Source: an uncultured Polaribacter sp. | Lineage (GTDB): Bacteria > Bacteroidota > Bacteroidia > Flavobacteriales > Flavobacteriaceae | DNA length: 14,440 nt | Direction: 5' to 3' | Assembly: GCA_937936695.1 (NCBI GenBank) | Contig: CALHCK010000126.1 | Coordinates: 1 to 14,440, forward strand | Shown here: piece by piece, positions 12,777-14,440 of the stretch | Layout: every line of letters starts with the position of its first letter | Numbering within the stretch: position 1 is the stretch's first letter | Program-made: the position numbers and the translations under genes | Notes under the pieces: model-generated | Told to the model about the DNA's origin: nothing | The model's input: the letters and a program-made list of their open reading frames with translations, nothing else | Database searches by the model: none

Positions 12777-14440
12777 TTTTTAAGAGGAATATTAAAGGTT
12801 ACTCGTGTTCCACTACCTAGTTCTGAATTCAAGAACATTCTACCATCAATATATTTAATACGTTCTTTCATAAAAGTCATCCCCATACCACCATCTCCAT
12901 TTCTTACTTTTTTTACTTTAGAAGGCTCAAAACCTTTTCCATCGTCATCTATAACAATACTTAGCATTTTTTTGCTATGAGTCATAGAAACAATAATGTA
13001 AGAAGATTCTGCATATTTAATGGCATTGTTTATTGCTTCTTGAATTATCCTGTAAATATTAATTTCTGTTAAAGAGTCTAATCGATCATTAAAGTCTGTT
13101 TTATTAAAAAGTAATATTTCTTTACCTGTTAATTTTGCTAATTCTTGGGTTAACTTATTTATAGCTGGCACAATACCATGGTCTGATAATTCTGGCGGAG
13201 TTAAATTAAAAGTAGCTGTTCTTACTCCTTTTATAATGTTAGAAGTAAGCTCTTTTAAATGAGTTATTTTTGCAGATGTTTTTTCTACATCTTCAACATT
13301 AATACTCTCTAAATTATATTTTAAACCTGTTAGCATTTGCCCAATACCATCGTGTACATCTTTAGCAATTCTATTTTGCTCTTTTTCTTGGTTTTCTATA
13401 ATTTTACTGGATATTATTTTTTGCTGATCTATCTTTTCTTCAAAACTCTTTTTAGTTAGTCTTTCTATTTCTATTTGAGCCGCTTTTCTATCTGTAATAT
13501 CAGATGCTATTATTAATAATTCAGATCTATCTTCTGTTGGCCTAAAGGGTATAATAGACATTTCTAACCAAATATCTTTATTATTTTTTGCAGTAGCTTT
13601 TAACTCTCCTTGCCAACCTGTTTTTTTGTAATTGTCTAATAGCAATTCTATTAACCTTTTTTCATTTTCGTTAGTAGTTAAAACATCCCAAAAATGGATT
13701 TCTTTTTTAAATTTTGGAAGTTTAAATAATCTAGAAAACTTATTTCCTAAATGTATCAAGTTTCCATTAGGCGCAACTCTTGCAAACAGCAAAGTTTCAT
13801 CCATAGCATGACTTAATGCGCGTAATTCTTTTATAGATTTTTCTTTAGAGATACTTAACTCATCTGCATCAAAAGCCATTTTTTTAGCTTTTTTTTCTGC
13901 CAATAACAAATCTGCTAAAGTTGCTCTTACAGATTTTGCAGCTGGCCAAAAAATAAACACAAACTCACCCAACAAAATTAACAATGTTAAAATCATTAAA
14001 GAGAACTCTAATTTTTTTAACCAAGAGACCTTTTCATTCGCCTCCATATCATATTGATTTACAATTTGATCCATTTTCAATAAAAAAGAACCTTCATTTC
14101 TGGTTACTTTTTTTATGCACGAATCTAAGTCAGCCACAGAAACAGTTATGTTTTTAGCTAACTTATTAACAATAATTTGTGAGGCATTTTTAATAGTATC
14201 GAAAACAGGGTTAATCAGTTTAAATTTCTGATTTACCTTTTTACTATTTTCTTTAGGTAAACCTAAACTGTCGTTTCCTTTTTGAAGTGAGTAATGAGAC
14301 AACTCCCATAAAGAAAGTGTTTTTTCTATATTACTCTTTAATTCTTTTCTAGCATTTACACTAGATAAAGCAGATAGAGAAACAATTTCTTTAGTCAGTT
14401 TTTGACTAAGCATTCTTTGTCTACCTGCTATATTTATTAC
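12770..14440 (-). CDS. NarX/NarQ-like sensor histidine kinase with PilJ-type sensor domain, N-terminus cut by window edge
   Basis: The frame stays open to the right edge, and the residues before the first visible Met (I-A-G-R-Q-R-M-L-S-Q) belong to the first helix of a PilJ/NarX-type sensor, so the true start lies outside. With V1 at the edge, 556 residues are visible: a helical periplasmic sensor (about 1-140), a transmembrane segment (about 144-166), a coiled-coil linker, a PAS domain (about 205-320) and a HisKA_3 dimerisation domain with phosphoacceptor His363 in K-D-V-H-D-G-I-G-Q. The ATPase domain has N471/N472, D-D-D-G-K-G and G-G-M-G motifs. In NarX/NarQ the first sensor helix carries the nitrate-binding P-box. 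A-G-R-Q-R-M is the related form found in PilJ-like domains, so nitrate is likely but not proven. It should phosphorylate the regulator encoded next. The missing part is probably one transmembrane helix and a short N-terminus. Confidence 0.92.
   Translation of the reverse strand, partial: VINIAGRQRMLSQKLTKEIVSLSALSSVNARKELKSNIEKTLSLWELSHYSLQKGNDSLGLPKENSKKVNQKFKLINPVFDTIKNASQIIVNKLAKNITVSVADLDSCIKKVTRNEGSFLLKMDQIVNQYDMEANEKVSWLKKLEFSLMILTLLILLGEFVFIFWPAAKSVRATLADLLLAEKKAKKMAFDADELSISKEKSIKELRALSHAMDETLLFARVAPNGNLIHLGNKFSRLFKLPKFKKEIHFWDVLTTNENEKRLIELLLDNYKKTGWQGELKATAKNNKDIWLEMSIIPFRPTEDRSELLIIASDITDRKAAQIEIERLTKKSFEEKIDQQKIISSKIIENQEKEQNRIAKDVHDGIGQMLTGLKYNLESINVEDVEKTSAKITHLKELTSNIIKGVRTATFNLTPPELSDHGIVPAINKLTQELAKLTGKEILLFNKTDFNDRLDSLTEINIYRIIQEAINNAIKYAESSYIIVSMTHSKKMLSIVIDDDGKGFEPSKVKKVRNGDGGMGMTFMKERIKYIDGRMFLNSELGSGTRVTFNIPLKNT

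Noticed and set aside
1..14440. CRISPR arrays, insertion sequences, tRNA or rRNA genes
   Set aside because: No regular spaced repeats, transposase-like products, terminal repeats or RNA-gene sequence patterns were seen.

Overview
The window is AT-rich, and every gene I can support lies on the minus strand, so transcription runs from high to low coordinates. The organism looks like a marine member of the Flavobacteriia/Bacteroidota, near Polaribacter or Tenacibaculum. This rests on overall gene style, lipoprotein signals, A/T-rich spacers, and several Bacteroidota-type -7 boxes (TANNTTTG) upstream of genes. The genus is inference only.

The theme is nitrate: sensing, uptake, reduction, and probably handling of nitrogen oxides. 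Reading in the direction of transcription: (1) 14440-12065 encodes a NarX/NarQ-like membrane histidine kinase with a PilJ-type sensor, cut by the window edge, and its NarL-like response regulator. (2) 11893-10493 encodes a NarK-family nitrate/nitrite transporter. (3) 10281-4567 is a tight three-gene unit. It holds an assimilatory nitrate reductase fused to its own FAD/NAD and [2Fe-2S] electron-input modules, a sulfite/nitrite-reductase-like protein that lacks siroheme-ligand cysteines and carries a C-terminal rubredoxin, and an FNR-type regulator that keeps all four Fe-S cysteines. It ends in a strong terminator at 4476-4514. (4) 4289-719 is a five-gene heme/flavin unit: single-domain globin, DUF3365/Tll0287-like heme lipoprotein, small membrane protein with two H-X13-H helices, flavin/ferredoxin reductase, and membrane-anchored pentaheme cytochrome c. 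It ends in a strong terminator at 660-692. (5) 432-1 is the start of the substrate-binding lipoprotein of a nitrate ABC transporter (NrtA-like), running off the left edge.

The most interesting non-coding signal is a repeated palindrome, TA(A/C)GTA-N4-TAC(T/G)TA. It occurs upstream of nrtA, the globin unit, narK and the response-regulator gene, in each case near a -7-like box, and shorter variants cluster around the same promoters. Its core resembles NarL heptamers (TACYYMT), although the arms point the opposite way to the classical NarL 7-2-7 site. I infer that it is the operator of the local two-component system and marks a nitrate regulon.

In the suggested model, periplasmic nitrate is sensed by the kinase and the regulator activates uptake (NarK, NrtA) and the heme/flavin unit. 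NasA makes nitrite in the cytoplasm. The FNR-like protein adds an oxygen or NO input. The globin with the separate reductase could act as a split flavohemoglobin (NO dioxygenase), while the membrane cytochromes could carry electrons across the inner membrane. No siroheme nitrite reductase (NirBD) is visible here; it may lie outside the window.
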